Shown one piece after another: positions 15,548-23,408 of a stretch of DNA of 33,187 bases (positions within the stretch are counted from its first letter, which is position 1; each line of letters begins with the position of its first letter). This DNA is from Haloferax larsenii JCM 13917 (GTDB lineage Archaea; Halobacteriota; Halobacteria; Halobacteriales; Haloferacaceae). Location: positions 198,785 through 231,971 of the forward strand of contig NZ_AOLI01000017.1 in NCBI RefSeq assembly GCF_000336955.1, in the 5' to 3' direction. Both the position numbers and the translations under genes were made by a program. The notes beneath the pieces were generated by a model. The model saw only the letters and a program-made list of their open reading frames with translations, did not search any database and was not told the origin of the DNA.

Positions 15548-15829
15548 TTTCACAACGAGCGTTCCACTGCGATCGAGATTGTCGTACGTGCAGTCGACAC
15601 TCAAACTGATGAGGCCTTGATCGACACCTCAATCAGCATCGATGGGAATGCCCAACAGGAGATCAAAGACGAGCTTCCGATGAACAGTCAGTACTTAGTC
15701 GAAGTTAGCGTCGAAAATGCTGACTCTGGTTCAGGAACTACTAGTCACAGTTACGAGTGGGGTTCTGTCGAGAACCAGCTACATGTAATAATCAATGACC
15801 GAATTGTCTTCGCGAAGCAGGTGCACTGA
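15548..15829 (+). pseudogene. N-terminally truncated lipoprotein-like gene fragment
   Basis: Immediately after the TGA of the ATPase gene, and in the same frame, 93 codons are open with good coding character. They begin FHNERSTAIEIVVRAVD and contain a repeating beta pattern, then SHSYEWGS and a short C-terminal strand. This pattern (strand, 'NxxY-VEVSV', 'YEWG', 'I-V-I') resembles the C-terminal domain of small haloarchaeal lipoproteins. There is no signal sequence and no ATG near the start; the first alternative start is a TTG at 15617. The 5' part of the gene seems to have been lost when the region was joined to the copper island. Translation could occur only by read-through or from the TTG. 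Confidence 0.5.
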
Positions 15830-15861
15830 TTGAGTCATCAGGTGTTGATTTGAATCTCTAC

Positions 15862-15916
15862 GGCTCTGTTGAAGTCCTCAGAGATTACATGTTTGCTCGG
15901 TAGTCTGACTGGGTGG
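15862..15916 (+). mobile_element. Solo left end of an IS5-like element
   Basis: GGCTCTGTTGAAGTCCTCAG starts at 15862 and continues with sequence closely matching the first ~53 bases of the IS5-like element at 24383 (shared CTCAGAGA-TTACA, then CGGTAGT-TGACT). No transposase and no matching right end follow, so this is an IS scar. A poor second copy (GACTCTATCGAAACC) is nearby at about 15932. From 15917 to 16157 nothing else is recognised; GGGAGGA at 16158-16164 precedes the Usp gene. Confidence 0.6.
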
Positions 15917-16179
15917 GGTTTGGGAGTCGACGACTCTATCGAAACCGTTAGAGACTGAGAGAATCGGCGTGACACAGACAGAGAGGATGCAGCAAACTGG
16001 CTGAGTTCGTTTCAGTGATGAGAGAACAGGAAGCACGGAGACAACCCTTCGACGAGACCTAGGTGTACTCTCCAACAGTTCGGACTCCCGCTCACCGGAG
16101 CGTGGTTGCCTCCGGTGTTCGGAGACGCCTGCACCCCGCGAAGGATTGAAACGCTCCGGGAGGAAATACTTGGTACATA

Positions 16180-16887
16180 ATGACACACATCGGCGAGTTG
16201 CGGATTCTCGTCCCGGTCGATGTCTCGGGGACGGAGTCGCCACCCCTCGACGTCATCGACCATCTCGGTGCCGTCGAGATAGTGTTACTCGGGTATTTCC
16301 CGGTGCCGGACCAGGCCGAACCGGCACTGCTCAGGGACCAGTACGGTCCCAAGGCCACCGACCGGTTGGACACGGTCGCCGACGAGCACGGTAACCCCGC
16401 CGAGGTGCTCGTCTTCACGCACGACCACGAGGCCACCATCGACCGCATCGCTGACGAGTACGACTGCGACGCGGTGCTGACGACCGGTCGTTCGACTGCC
16501 GTCGACCGCGTCCTCGTCCCGCTTCGTGGGGACGTGAACCTCGACCGAATCCTCGCAGTCGTCGCTGACCTGTTACTCGCAGGCAACGAGACCGCCACCC
16601 TGTTCCACTCGGTCGCGGAGGACGCCGACCCAACCCAGGGAGAATTACTGCTCATGGGTGCCGTCGACCGCCTCGTCGAGTACGGCGTCGACCGCGACAG
16701 ACTCGACTGGCGACTCTCGGAGGGCGGTGACCCACAGACTGACATCGTCGAACTCGGAGCAGCGTACGACCTCGTCGTCCTCGGCGAGACCGACCCCTCA
16801 CTCCGCGAGCGTATCATCGGGGACGTTCTTTCGGCTATCGTCAGCGAACTCGATGTCCCGGCGCTCATCGTGAGGGATGTCGAGTGA
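16180..16887 (+). CDS. Universal stress protein-like (Usp) protein
   Basis: The 235-residue soluble protein has the alternating strand-helix pattern of two Usp-type (Rossmann-like) halves: RILVPVDVSG (8-17) opens the first, and VDRVLVPLRGDVNLDRILAV opens the second. YDLVVLGETDPS precedes the final helix and strand (VPALIV). The usual ATP-binding G-2x-G-9x-G-S motif is not clearly present, so nucleotide binding is uncertain. The ATG at 16180 follows GGGAGGA by 15 bases. Its last 11 bases overlap the start of the amino-acid permease gene, implying translational coupling and a joint function, probably as regulator or partner of that transporter. Confidence 0.8.
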   Translation: MTHIGELRILVPVDVSGTESPPLDVIDHLGAVEIVLLGYFPVPDQAEPALLRDQYGPKATDRLDTVADEHGNPAEVLVFTHDHEATIDRIADEYDCDAVLTTGRSTAVDRVLVPLRGDVNLDRILAVVADLLLAGNETATLFHSVAEDADPTQGELLLMGAVDRLVEYGVDRDRLDWRLSEGGDPQTDIVELGAAYDLVVLGETDPSLRERIIGDVLSAIVSELDVPALIVRDVE

Positions 16888-19102
16888 ACCCGAACGCTAC
16901 GACATGGAGGCGGGACAGATGAGCGCCGACGAAGGCGAACTCGAGCGTACGCTCGGATTCCTCGAGGCGATGACGCTCGGCGGGGGGACGATGATCGGTG
17001 CGGGAATATTCATCCTCCCGGGCATCGCCGCCGAAACCGCTGGTCCCGCGAGTTCGATTTCCTACGCTATCGCTGGCTTCGTCGCGCTGCTCGCGGCGCT
17101 CTCGCTGTCCGAACTGGCGACCGGGATGCCCATCGCTGGGGGGAGCTATCACTACGTCAACCGCGCACTCGGCGGACTCTTCGGGGCCGTCGTCGGCTGG
17201 GGGATGTGGACGGGGCTGATGTTCGCCAGCGCGTTCTACATGATCGGCTTCGGGCAGTATCTCGTCGAGCCGATTCCGTTCCTCGACGGACGGGTCTTCA
17301 TCGTCGCCCTCGGGCTCGTCGGGCTCGTTCTCCTCCTCGGGGTCAATTACTACGGGACCGAGGAGTCGAGCGCCTTCCAGAACGTCACCATCGGGGCCGA
17401 GACTGCCATCATCCTCGTCTTCGTCGCGGTCGGCGTGTTCTTCATCGACCCGGGGAACCTCGAACCGTTCGCTCCCTTCGGGCCCGACGGTGTCGTCGCC
17501 ACGACTGGAATCGTCTTCATCTCGTTCCTCGGCTTCGAGATTATCGCCACCGTCGCGGGCGAAATCAAGAACCCCAGTCGAATCATCCCGCTGTCGATGA
17601 TTCTCTCGGTGGTGCTGGTGACCATCCTCTACGTTCTCGTCATGCTCGTCAGCACTGGCGTCATCCCCTTCGAGTCGCTCGGCGACTCTCCTATCCCGGT
17701 TTCGGACGTGGCTGTCGTCTACCTTGGTCCGGTGGGGGTCGTCGCAATCGTCTTCGCCGCCATCATCGCGGCGATATCGAGCTCGAACTCCTCGATACTC
17801 GCAGCCTCGCGGGTTATCTACGCCATGGGAAGAGACGGAGTCGTGACCGACTGGTTCAACGTGAGCCACCCTCGGTTCTACACGCCCCACCGAGCCATTG
17901 CGGCCACTGGCGGCGTGACGGCACTGCTGATTCTCGTCGGTCTCGAAGTGGAGACTATCATCGCGCTGCTTGCAGAGGCAGCGAGCTTCAGTTTCCTCGT
18001 CGCCTACTCGCTCGTCCACATCTCACTCGTCGTCTTCCGACGGGCCGACCCGGATGGCTACGACCCCTCGTTCGCGCTCCCCCGACCGCTCTACCCGGCC
18101 GTCCCGGTACTGGGAGTGGTGCTGTCGCTCGTCGTCGTCTCGCAGATGGCGACTGTCGTCGTCGTTATCGGGTCGGGCATCGTCGCCTTCGGCCTCGTCT
18201 GGTACGCGACCTACACGCGGGGACGAGTCGTGAACGAGGGACTCCTCGGCGAAGCGATTCGAGGCAAACCAGCCGAACCGTTCCGCGTGGTCGTTCCGGT
18301 GGCGAATCCGACGACACAGCGCGGCCTCCTCCGTCTGGCGGCGGCCAGCGCGCACGCCAACGAGGACCGGGGGACGCCCGAACTCGTTGCGGTCAACGTC
18401 ACGCCGGTCGCACATCCCTCGCCGTTCCAGAACGTCGAGGCCGAGCGATTCGAGCATCAGCGCGAACTTCTCGAGAGTGCCCACGACATCGCGGCCGAGA
18501 TGGACGTCACCCTCCGGACCAGAACGGTCGTCGCTCCCGACGTGGGAGCGGCGATACTCGACGTGCTCGAAGAGGAGGACGCCGACGAGGCCATCCTCGG
18601 CTGGGATGGGTCGCTCGAACGTGACGGCAACGTCTTCGGCGCAACGGTCGACCCAGTGGTTCGGAACGCGAGCTGTGACGTCTCACTCGTCAACCTCACA
18701 AACGAGACCATCGGGACGCCAGTGGCACTCATCGCCCCCGGTCACAATGCGCCGGTCGTCGCCCATCAGGCGGTCGAATTCGCAACCGTCGACGGGGCTG
18801 TCCCGACCCTTCTGAACGTCCAGTCTCCCCGGGGGAAGAGCGACTCGGGCGCCGAAGAACGGGGACGGTCGGTCGTCGCCGACGCTGCCGAGGCGGCGGG
18901 CCTCGACCCCAACGAGTACGAGGTTCAGGTCGTCGTCGCGGACGATATCGGTCGGGCAGTCGTCGAAGCAACCAGTCAGTACGACACCGTCTGCGTCGGT
19001 CTCTCGGGGCGGACCGAGGGGTCCCAGATACCCTTCGGAACAGTCACCAAACGAGTCGTGCACGACGTTCCGAGTAACGTCGCCCTGATACGCGGCTCGT
19101 GA
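16877..19102 (+). CDS. APC-family amino-acid permease fused to Usp-like domains
   Basis: The product has 741 residues. Residues about 25-455 form a 12-helix APC-superfamily amino-acid transporter: the first helix has GGGTMIGAGIFILPG, the usual substrate-binding bend, and later parts include GSYHYVNRALG and a Ser-rich ISSSNSSILAASR loop typical of these permeases. From about 465 to the end come two Usp-like domains, the second starting at GTPVALIAPG and ending VVHDVPSNVALI. Haloarchaea commonly join APC transporters to Usp domains, which are thought to sense energy or stress state; this is family knowledge. The gene overlaps the separate Usp gene upstream by 11 bases. Substrate unknown; cationic or neutral amino acids are possible. 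Confidence 0.9.
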   Translation: MSSEPERYDMEAGQMSADEGELERTLGFLEAMTLGGGTMIGAGIFILPGIAAETAGPASSISYAIAGFVALLAALSLSELATGMPIAGGSYHYVNRALGGLFGAVVGWGMWTGLMFASAFYMIGFGQYLVEPIPFLDGRVFIVALGLVGLVLLLGVNYYGTEESSAFQNVTIGAETAIILVFVAVGVFFIDPGNLEPFAPFGPDGVVATTGIVFISFLGFEIIATVAGEIKNPSRIIPLSMILSVVLVTILYVLVMLVSTGVIPFESLGDSPIPVSDVAVVYLGPVGVVAIVFAAIIAAISSSNSSILAASRVIYAMGRDGVVTDWFNVSHPRFYTPHRAIAATGGVTALLILVGLEVETIIALLAEAASFSFLVAYSLVHISLVVFRRADPDGYDPSFALPRPLYPAVPVLGVVLSLVVVSQMATVVVVIGSGIVAFGLVWYATYTRGRVVNEGLLGEAIRGKPAEPFRVVVPVANPTTQRGLLRLAAASAHANEDRGTPELVAVNVTPVAHPSPFQNVEAERFEHQRELLESAHDIAAEMDVTLRTRTVVAPDVGAAILDVLEEEDADEAILGWDGSLERDGNVFGATVDPVVRNASCDVSLVNLTNETIGTPVALIAPGHNAPVVAHQAVEFATVDGAVPTLLNVQSPRGKSDSGAEERGRSVVADAAEAAGLDPNEYEVQVVVADDIGRAVVEATSQYDTVCVGLSGRTEGSQIPFGTVTKRVVHDVPSNVALIRGS

Positions 19103-19294
19103 GCGCCCTCGACGTTCCTCCACGGCACTAGCGCAGTCGGTGTGTCTCCGTCTAGCAAAGCTATGCCCTCTGTTGCAGGAAATCGCTGACTGACTCGCGC
19201 TACGTCCAGCACGGCCTCTCCAAACCTCGCACCTGAAACCCCTCGCAGAGTGGCACATCTGTACGGTTAAGTCTCTCGAAGGGTCACGGTGGAT

Positions 19295-20089
19295 ATGGAT
19301 TTCTTCAGCACGGAAACCCCAATCATTGGGATGGTCCACTTACCGCCCCTTCCAGGTTCTCCCGGGTTCGAGGGTAATCGAGACGAAATTCGAACCCGAC
19401 TTCTTGAGGATGCCACAGCCTTGGAATCGGGTGGTGTCGACGGTATTATGCTCGAAAACTTCGGTGATGCTCCGTTTTATCCAGACCGGGTGCCTCGCCA
19501 CGTCGTCGCTGACGTTGCAGCACTCGCGAACACACTTCGTGAGAATGTCACAGTCCCATTTGGCGTGAACATCCTCCGAAACGACGTCCAAAGTGCGCTC
19601 GGCATTGCCGCCGCGACAGATGGTTCCTTCGTTCGCGTGAACGTCCATACCGGTTCCCGACTTACTGATCAGGGTCTCATCGAGGGGATGGCACACGAAA
19701 CCCTCCGTCTGCGTGACCAACTCGACACCGACGTGGCCATTCTCGCAGACATCGACGTGAAACACTCTGCCCCACTCGCCGAACGGTCACACGAGGAGGT
19801 CGTCGGTGAACTCGTCGAACGTGGCGGTGCCGACGGAATCATCGTGAGTGGAACTGGCACGGGCGAGGCTGTCGATACGACGGTTCTCGAAGACGTGGTC
19901 GACGCTCGCGATGCTCGCGGTCTCGACGCCCCGGTCTTAATCGGCAGCGGTGTCACCCCCGAGACGGCACCCGAACTGCTGTCGGTCGCAGATGGTGCAA
20001 TCGTTGGAACTGCTCTCAAAGAAGGCGGCGAGACGACGAACCCTGTCGACGAAGCAGCAGTCGAACGGCTTGTCGCGTCCGTTCGCTAA
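19295..20089 (+). CDS. BtpA/SgcQ-family TIM-barrel protein
   Basis: The N-terminal signature IIGMVHLPPLPGSPGF is the hallmark of BtpA/SgcQ proteins, followed by the barrel-like series ESGGVDGIMLENFGD, VPFGVNILRND, VRVNVHTG, LADIDVKH and DGIIVSGTGTG, and ending with a phosphate-site-like VLIGSGVTPET and GAIVGTALK. The length from this start is 264 residues, normal for the family. Members include BtpA, needed for photosystem I stability in cyanobacteria, and SgcQ of a sugar operon; the reaction is not established. The ATG at 19295 is chosen over the GTG at 19289. It converges on a PfkB sugar kinase, which suggests sugar or nucleoside metabolism. From 19103 to 19288 no gene is seen. Confidence 0.88.
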   Translation: MDFFSTETPIIGMVHLPPLPGSPGFEGNRDEIRTRLLEDATALESGGVDGIMLENFGDAPFYPDRVPRHVVADVAALANTLRENVTVPFGVNILRNDVQSALGIAAATDGSFVRVNVHTGSRLTDQGLIEGMAHETLRLRDQLDTDVAILADIDVKHSAPLAERSHEEVVGELVERGGADGIIVSGTGTGEAVDTTVLEDVVDARDARGLDAPVLIGSGVTPETAPELLSVADGAIVGTALKEGGETTNPVDEAAVERLVASVR

Positions 20090-20138
20090 TTCGCTGGGCG
20101 GCTCTCTTGTCTTCAGCGGGAAATTGGGATTGCGTGAC

Positions 20139-21065
20139 TCACCGCATCTCTAGAAACTCTTGCACGTCGGCTTCGGATGGGAGATTGCCACGTGCGCCCA
20201 GTTCAGTACAGTTGAGCGCGGCTGTGGCAGCGGCAAAGCGTCCTGCGTTGCGTGCTGCATAGTCGTTCAGCAGCCACGTGTGAATCAGTCCCGCCGTGAA
20301 GGTATCGCCAGCGCCGGTCGTATCAGTCACATCCACCTCGAAGGCCGGGATGTCGGTCACCGTGTCTCCTTCGAGCAGGCGTGCCCCGTCACTCCCTTGT
20401 GTAATCGCCGCACGAGGGACATTCTGCTGTGTAAGCGTGGCAATGGCTTCGTCGGTGCCACCGAAATACGAGCGTGCAGCGACCTCACCGACCACGAACA
20501 AATCGACAACAGAAAGCAGTCGGTCAATCGTCTCTGGTGTTGTCCCGCGCCCTTCGAGTTCCGAGAGTGGACCTGCGAGGTCGAATACGAGTGTCGAAAT
20601 CTCATGCTGCTCACGGGCTGTCACGAGTCTCGACACTACCTCATCTGGTGCATAGGCGCTCGTGAACACCACGCTGGCGTCACTTGCATACTCAATATCG
20701 CGAGCATCAAGCCGAAGGTTCGGAATGCTCTGGCCACCGGCGACAATCATTCGTTCTCCATCTGGACCACGGAGAATCAGCGTGTACGACGATTCTTCGG
20801 AGCCGACTTGAATCCGAGAACAGTCGATGTCACGTGCGTGGAGGTCAGCTTCGGTCTCGGCAGCATCATCGCCCCCGACGCGCGTGATAATTCCCGTCTT
20901 GTTCCCAAACTCGGAGAGCCCCGAGGCGACGTTTGCAGCGACGCCTCCCACGTCGGTCGTGTGTTCGCGGGCGAACGCACCGCCGTCGGGTTCCGGGAGA
21001 TTCGACAGAGAATAGATGTGGTCGATAACGGCACTGCCGACCGTCACGACATCGAACGATGACAT
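20139..21065 (-). CDS. PfkB-family carbohydrate or nucleoside kinase
   Basis: The product has 308 residues with the two PfkB signatures: VGGVAANVASGLSEFG near residues 39-54, and DTTGAGDTFTAGL at 248-260, where Asp254 is the catalytic base and GAGD forms the anion hole. PfkB enzymes phosphorylate sugars or nucleosides with ATP: ribokinase, fructokinase, adenosine kinase, and in some haloarchaea ribose-1-phosphate kinase. Substrate cannot be told by eye. The gene is convergent with the BtpA/SgcQ gene, with 49 bases between the stops, so a common pathway is possible but not proved. Confidence 0.9.
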   Translation of the reverse strand: MSSFDVVTVGSAVIDHIYSLSNLPEPDGGAFAREHTTDVGGVAANVASGLSEFGNKTGIITRVGGDDAAETEADLHARDIDCSRIQVGSEESSYTLILRGPDGERMIVAGGQSIPNLRLDARDIEYASDASVVFTSAYAPDEVVSRLVTAREQHEISTLVFDLAGPLSELEGRGTTPETIDRLLSVVDLFVVGEVAARSYFGGTDEAIATLTQQNVPRAAITQGSDGARLLEGDTVTDIPAFEVDVTDTTGAGDTFTAGLIHTWLLNDYAARNAGRFAAATAALNCTELGARGNLPSEADVQEFLEMR

Positions 21066-21410
21066 ACGCCTACTCGACGGTGGTCCGTCTTGAACATACA
21101 GGGATTAGGGTGTGCCAGTCGAATCCTTCGTCTATTTGTGACGTGTTTCGGGGCTCCGATACTACCGCTCGTAAGGTCTCAGTTTGCAAGGCCGTCGCTG
21201 GCACCGCTGTTGTTCATGCTTGGCACTGTAATCGCATTCACCGCACTAATGAGTGTGGACTGCAGCGAGCGATACGCGGCTCACCTCCGTACTCCCACGA
21301 AAGCGTCGTTGTTTCGTCGTCGCTTGCAGGGTGGTTAGCCGAGTGTGACCTAATCAAACCCGGCTTGCCTGAACTATATTCGACGGACGGTTCTATCTCA
21401 ATCTAGAACG
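21066..21410. other. Divergent intergenic region between PfkB and VOC genes
   Basis: No gene is supported. A plus-strand frame at 21090-21338 gives a partly hydrophobic 82-residue product, but it starts with TTG and ends in basic low-complexity sequence. A TATA-like CTATATTC around 21373-21380 lies about 35 bases before the VOC gene. The promoter for the minus-strand kinase should lie near 21070-21110, but I see no clear box. Confidence 0.35.
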
Positions 21411-21815
21411 ATGGACGCACAACGTATCGACCATGTTCACCTCCGAATCCCGGAGGATGAGATCGAGCACGCAATCGAATTCTATCAGGGGCTCCTTGGG
21501 TTCCCACTCGAAGGATTCGACGAGTACGAAGCAGATGAGACGCCGATTTTTCACTTCCGGCTGACACCAGACACGATTATCCACGTGAGGCCGACCGACG
21601 AGTTCGTCCCCCCCGAACGCGAGAACTTCGACCACCTCGCTATCATTCTGGACGAAGACATCGAAGACGTCAAGCAGGAACTTGAGGATGCCGGCGTCAT
21701 TATCGAGCGAGAAGGGACGCCTTACGGTGCGACCGGTGAAGCCCCAGCAATCTACGTTCGGGACCCGTTCGGCTATCTCCTCGAACTCAAAGAGCCCGCC
21801 GCGGAGACGGCCTAA
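21411..21815 (+). CDS. VOC-family (glyoxalase/dioxygenase-fold) protein
   Basis: The product has 134 residues. It opens with RIDHVHLRIPEDEIEHAIEFY, giving the first metal-ligand His and the helix found in all vicinal-oxygen-chelate proteins. It then shows FDHLAIIL with a second His, and ends YVRDPFGYLLELKE, with a Glu in the ligand position. The H/H/E pattern fits a divalent-metal enzyme such as a glyoxalase, ring-cleaving dioxygenase or thiol-transfer resistance protein. The GST-like gene follows 40 bases downstream on the same strand and an HxlR regulator after that, which suggests defence against electrophiles or quinones. A TATA-like element lies about 35 bases upstream. Confidence 0.88.
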   Translation: MDAQRIDHVHLRIPEDEIEHAIEFYQGLLGFPLEGFDEYEADETPIFHFRLTPDTIIHVRPTDEFVPPERENFDHLAIILDEDIEDVKQELEDAGVIIEREGTPYGATGEAPAIYVRDPFGYLLELKEPAAETA

Positions 21816-21855
21816 TCGACGCCCGCACACGACAACCAACTACAATTCAACATAC

Positions 21856-22794
21856 ATGGGACGCCTCATCGACGGCCACTGGAAGACGACTGACGAATTG
21901 ACTGAGAACGACCAGAATCGACGTGACGACGGATTCCGAAATCGAGTCTCCCCGAATTCTCGACACCCTCCGGAACCGGGGCGCTATCACCTGTACATCG
22001 CTCGCGCCTGTCCATGGGCACACGGGGCTGCCCTCGTCCGGAAACTGCTCGGGCTGGAGGACGCCATCTCAATGGACATCGTCGACCCCCACCGTGGGGC
22101 AGGCGGTTGGCGGTTCACTCCTGACAACCCTGGCAGTACGCCGGATTCCCTCCACGGCTCGGACTACCTCCACGAAGTCTACACCGCAGCCGACCCGGAG
22201 TATACTGGTGGCGTCACCACGCCGGTCCTCTGGGACCGAGAGGCCGGGACTATCGTCAACAACGAGTCCATCGAGATTATGGAGATGCTCGCGACGGCGT
22301 TCGCTGACCACAGCGACGAGTACGACCTGTATCCGACGGGTAAGCGTGACCGCATCGACGCAGTCGTCGAGAAACTGTACGAACCGATTCTCAAAGGCGT
22401 GTATACTGCCGGGTTCGCGCAGTCGCAGGATACCTACGAGAGAGCAGTCGAGGCTATGTTCGACGCCCTCGACTACTGGGAGGACGTGCTCGATGACCAG
22501 CGATTCCTCGTCGGTGACTCGCTCACTATCGCCGACCTTCGACTGTTCCCCGCGCTGGTCCGGTTCGACCCCGTCTACTACACGCACTTCAAATGTAACA
22601 TCCGACGGCTTGTCGATTATCCCAACCTCTGGGGCTACACGCGCGACATTTACCAACACGACGGCGTCTCAGAGACGGTCAATCTCGACCACATCAAGAA
22701 GCACTACTACCGGAGTCATACGGATATCAACCCGACCGGATTCGTGCCGGTCGGCCCGGATATCGATTTTACGGCTTCTCACAATCGAAAATGA
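21856..22794 (+). CDS. Xi-class glutathione transferase-like (glutathionyl-hydroquinone reductase family)
   Basis: The product has 312 residues. It has a thioredoxin-fold N-domain with YIARACPWAHG (47-57) and catalytic Cys52, then an all-helical C-domain. The Cys-Pro-Trp-Ala-His motif, the GGWRF segment and VPVLWD-like loop (here TTPVLWD), NNESIEIM, and the C-terminal DLRLFPALVRFDPVYYTHFKCN block are hallmarks of Xi-class enzymes. These reduce glutathionylated hydroquinones. Haloarchaea use gamma-glutamylcysteine in place of glutathione, so the thiol substrate here is probably that (family knowledge). The start at 21856 gives the usual N-terminus GRLIDGHW. It probably shares a transcript with the VOC gene, and a hairpin terminator candidate follows the stop. 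Confidence 0.93.
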   Translation: MGRLIDGHWKTTDELTENDQNRRDDGFRNRVSPNSRHPPEPGRYHLYIARACPWAHGAALVRKLLGLEDAISMDIVDPHRGAGGWRFTPDNPGSTPDSLHGSDYLHEVYTAADPEYTGGVTTPVLWDREAGTIVNNESIEIMEMLATAFADHSDEYDLYPTGKRDRIDAVVEKLYEPILKGVYTAGFAQSQDTYERAVEAMFDALDYWEDVLDDQRFLVGDSLTIADLRLFPALVRFDPVYYTHFKCNIRRLVDYPNLWGYTRDIYQHDGVSETVNLDHIKKHYYRSHTDINPTGFVPVGPDIDFTASHNRK

Positions 22795-22852
22795 ACAGTA
22801 AATGAATAACATCGGCTCAACGAGCCCCTCTATTCGAAGTCACTGGAGAGAA

Positions 22853-22886
22853 AAGCGGTCGGCGTTACCTGACGAATCGACCGCTT
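22853..22886 (+). terminator. Stem-loop after the GST-like gene
   Basis: AAGCGGTCG (22853-22861) and CGACCGCTT (22878-22886) form a perfect 9-bp stem with a 16-base loop, 58 bases after the GST-like stop and followed by CTTGGGG. It fits a terminator or 3' end stem for the VOC-GST transcript. An operator for the HxlR gene downstream is an alternative. Confidence 0.4.
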
Positions 22887-23008
22887 CTTGGGGTCTGAAC
22901 GACAATAACGACGCAAATTATCTGCACAGTCGGTACGGTCAGTAGTTTCTGAGAGGGACAAGGCACTCCGAGACAAACGCTTACAGTAGGGGCTGCGGTA
23001 TAGCTGAT

Positions 23009-23401
23009 ATGGCTCCAGCACCCGACGAGGATATCGATGAAAACCTCCGAGAGGTTCGCGAACTCACGCCGAACGCGTGTCCAGGCGTCCAGTCGCTGGA
23101 CCAGTTCGGGACCAAGTGGCGACTTCGGATTCTCTACAACCTATTCGATGGCAGTCACCGATTTAACGAGCTGAAGCGAGCCTCTGGGGCGAGTTCGTAC
23201 ACACTCTCGCGAGTCCTCGAATCACTCGAAGACGATGGAATCGTCGACCGTCGTGTCGAGGAAGGGCCACCGGTCGAGACCCACTACAGCTTGACTGAGA
23301 AGGGTGCAGCACTCGAGCCAGTGTTCGACGCAATCGACGAGTGGAATGCAGAGTGGGTTGGAGAAGCGAGTGAGCAGCCCACTGGGGCGCCTGACGTTTG
23401 A
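23009..23401 (+). CDS. HxlR-family winged-helix transcriptional regulator
   Basis: The product has 130 residues. The HxlR pattern is clear: a Cys near the N-terminus (CPGVQSLDQFGTKWRLRILYNL), then GSHRFNELKRASGASSYTLSRVLESLEDDGIVDRR (recognition helix and turn), and the wing VETHYSLTEKG. HxlR regulators respond to quinones, aldehydes or redox signals, often through the conserved Cys (here Cys24). It lies downstream of the VOC and GST genes and is a good candidate for their regulator. The stop codon's final A is the first base of the target duplication of the mobile element at 23409-23999, so the element inserted exactly behind this gene without harming it. Confidence 0.9.
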   Translation: MAPAPDEDIDENLREVRELTPNACPGVQSLDQFGTKWRLRILYNLFDGSHRFNELKRASGASSYTLSRVLESLEDDGIVDRRVEEGPPVETHYSLTEKGAALEPVFDAIDEWNAEWVGEASEQPTGAPDV

Positions 23402-23408
23402 TTTCTTC
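23401..23408 (+). repeat. Left 8-bp target-site duplication
   Basis: ATTTCTTC here is repeated exactly at 24000-24007. The two copies lie directly outside the two terminal inverted repeats, as expected for transposition of the intervening element. Confidence 0.9.

Noticed and set aside
16865-18019. Minus-strand frame of 384 codons opposite the APC permease.
   Set aside because: Extremely Asp/Glu/Arg-rich with no domain; it is the usual shadow of a high-GC membrane gene.
17206-18624. Plus-strand frame of 472 codons inside the APC permease gene.
   Set aside because: Arg-rich product in the +2 frame of a clearly coding gene.
21090-21338. Possible 82-residue membrane protein between the PfkB and VOC genes.
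   Set aside because: Starts with TTG, only one hydrophobic stretch, basic low-complexity end and no recognisable family; a decayed gene is possible but unsupported.
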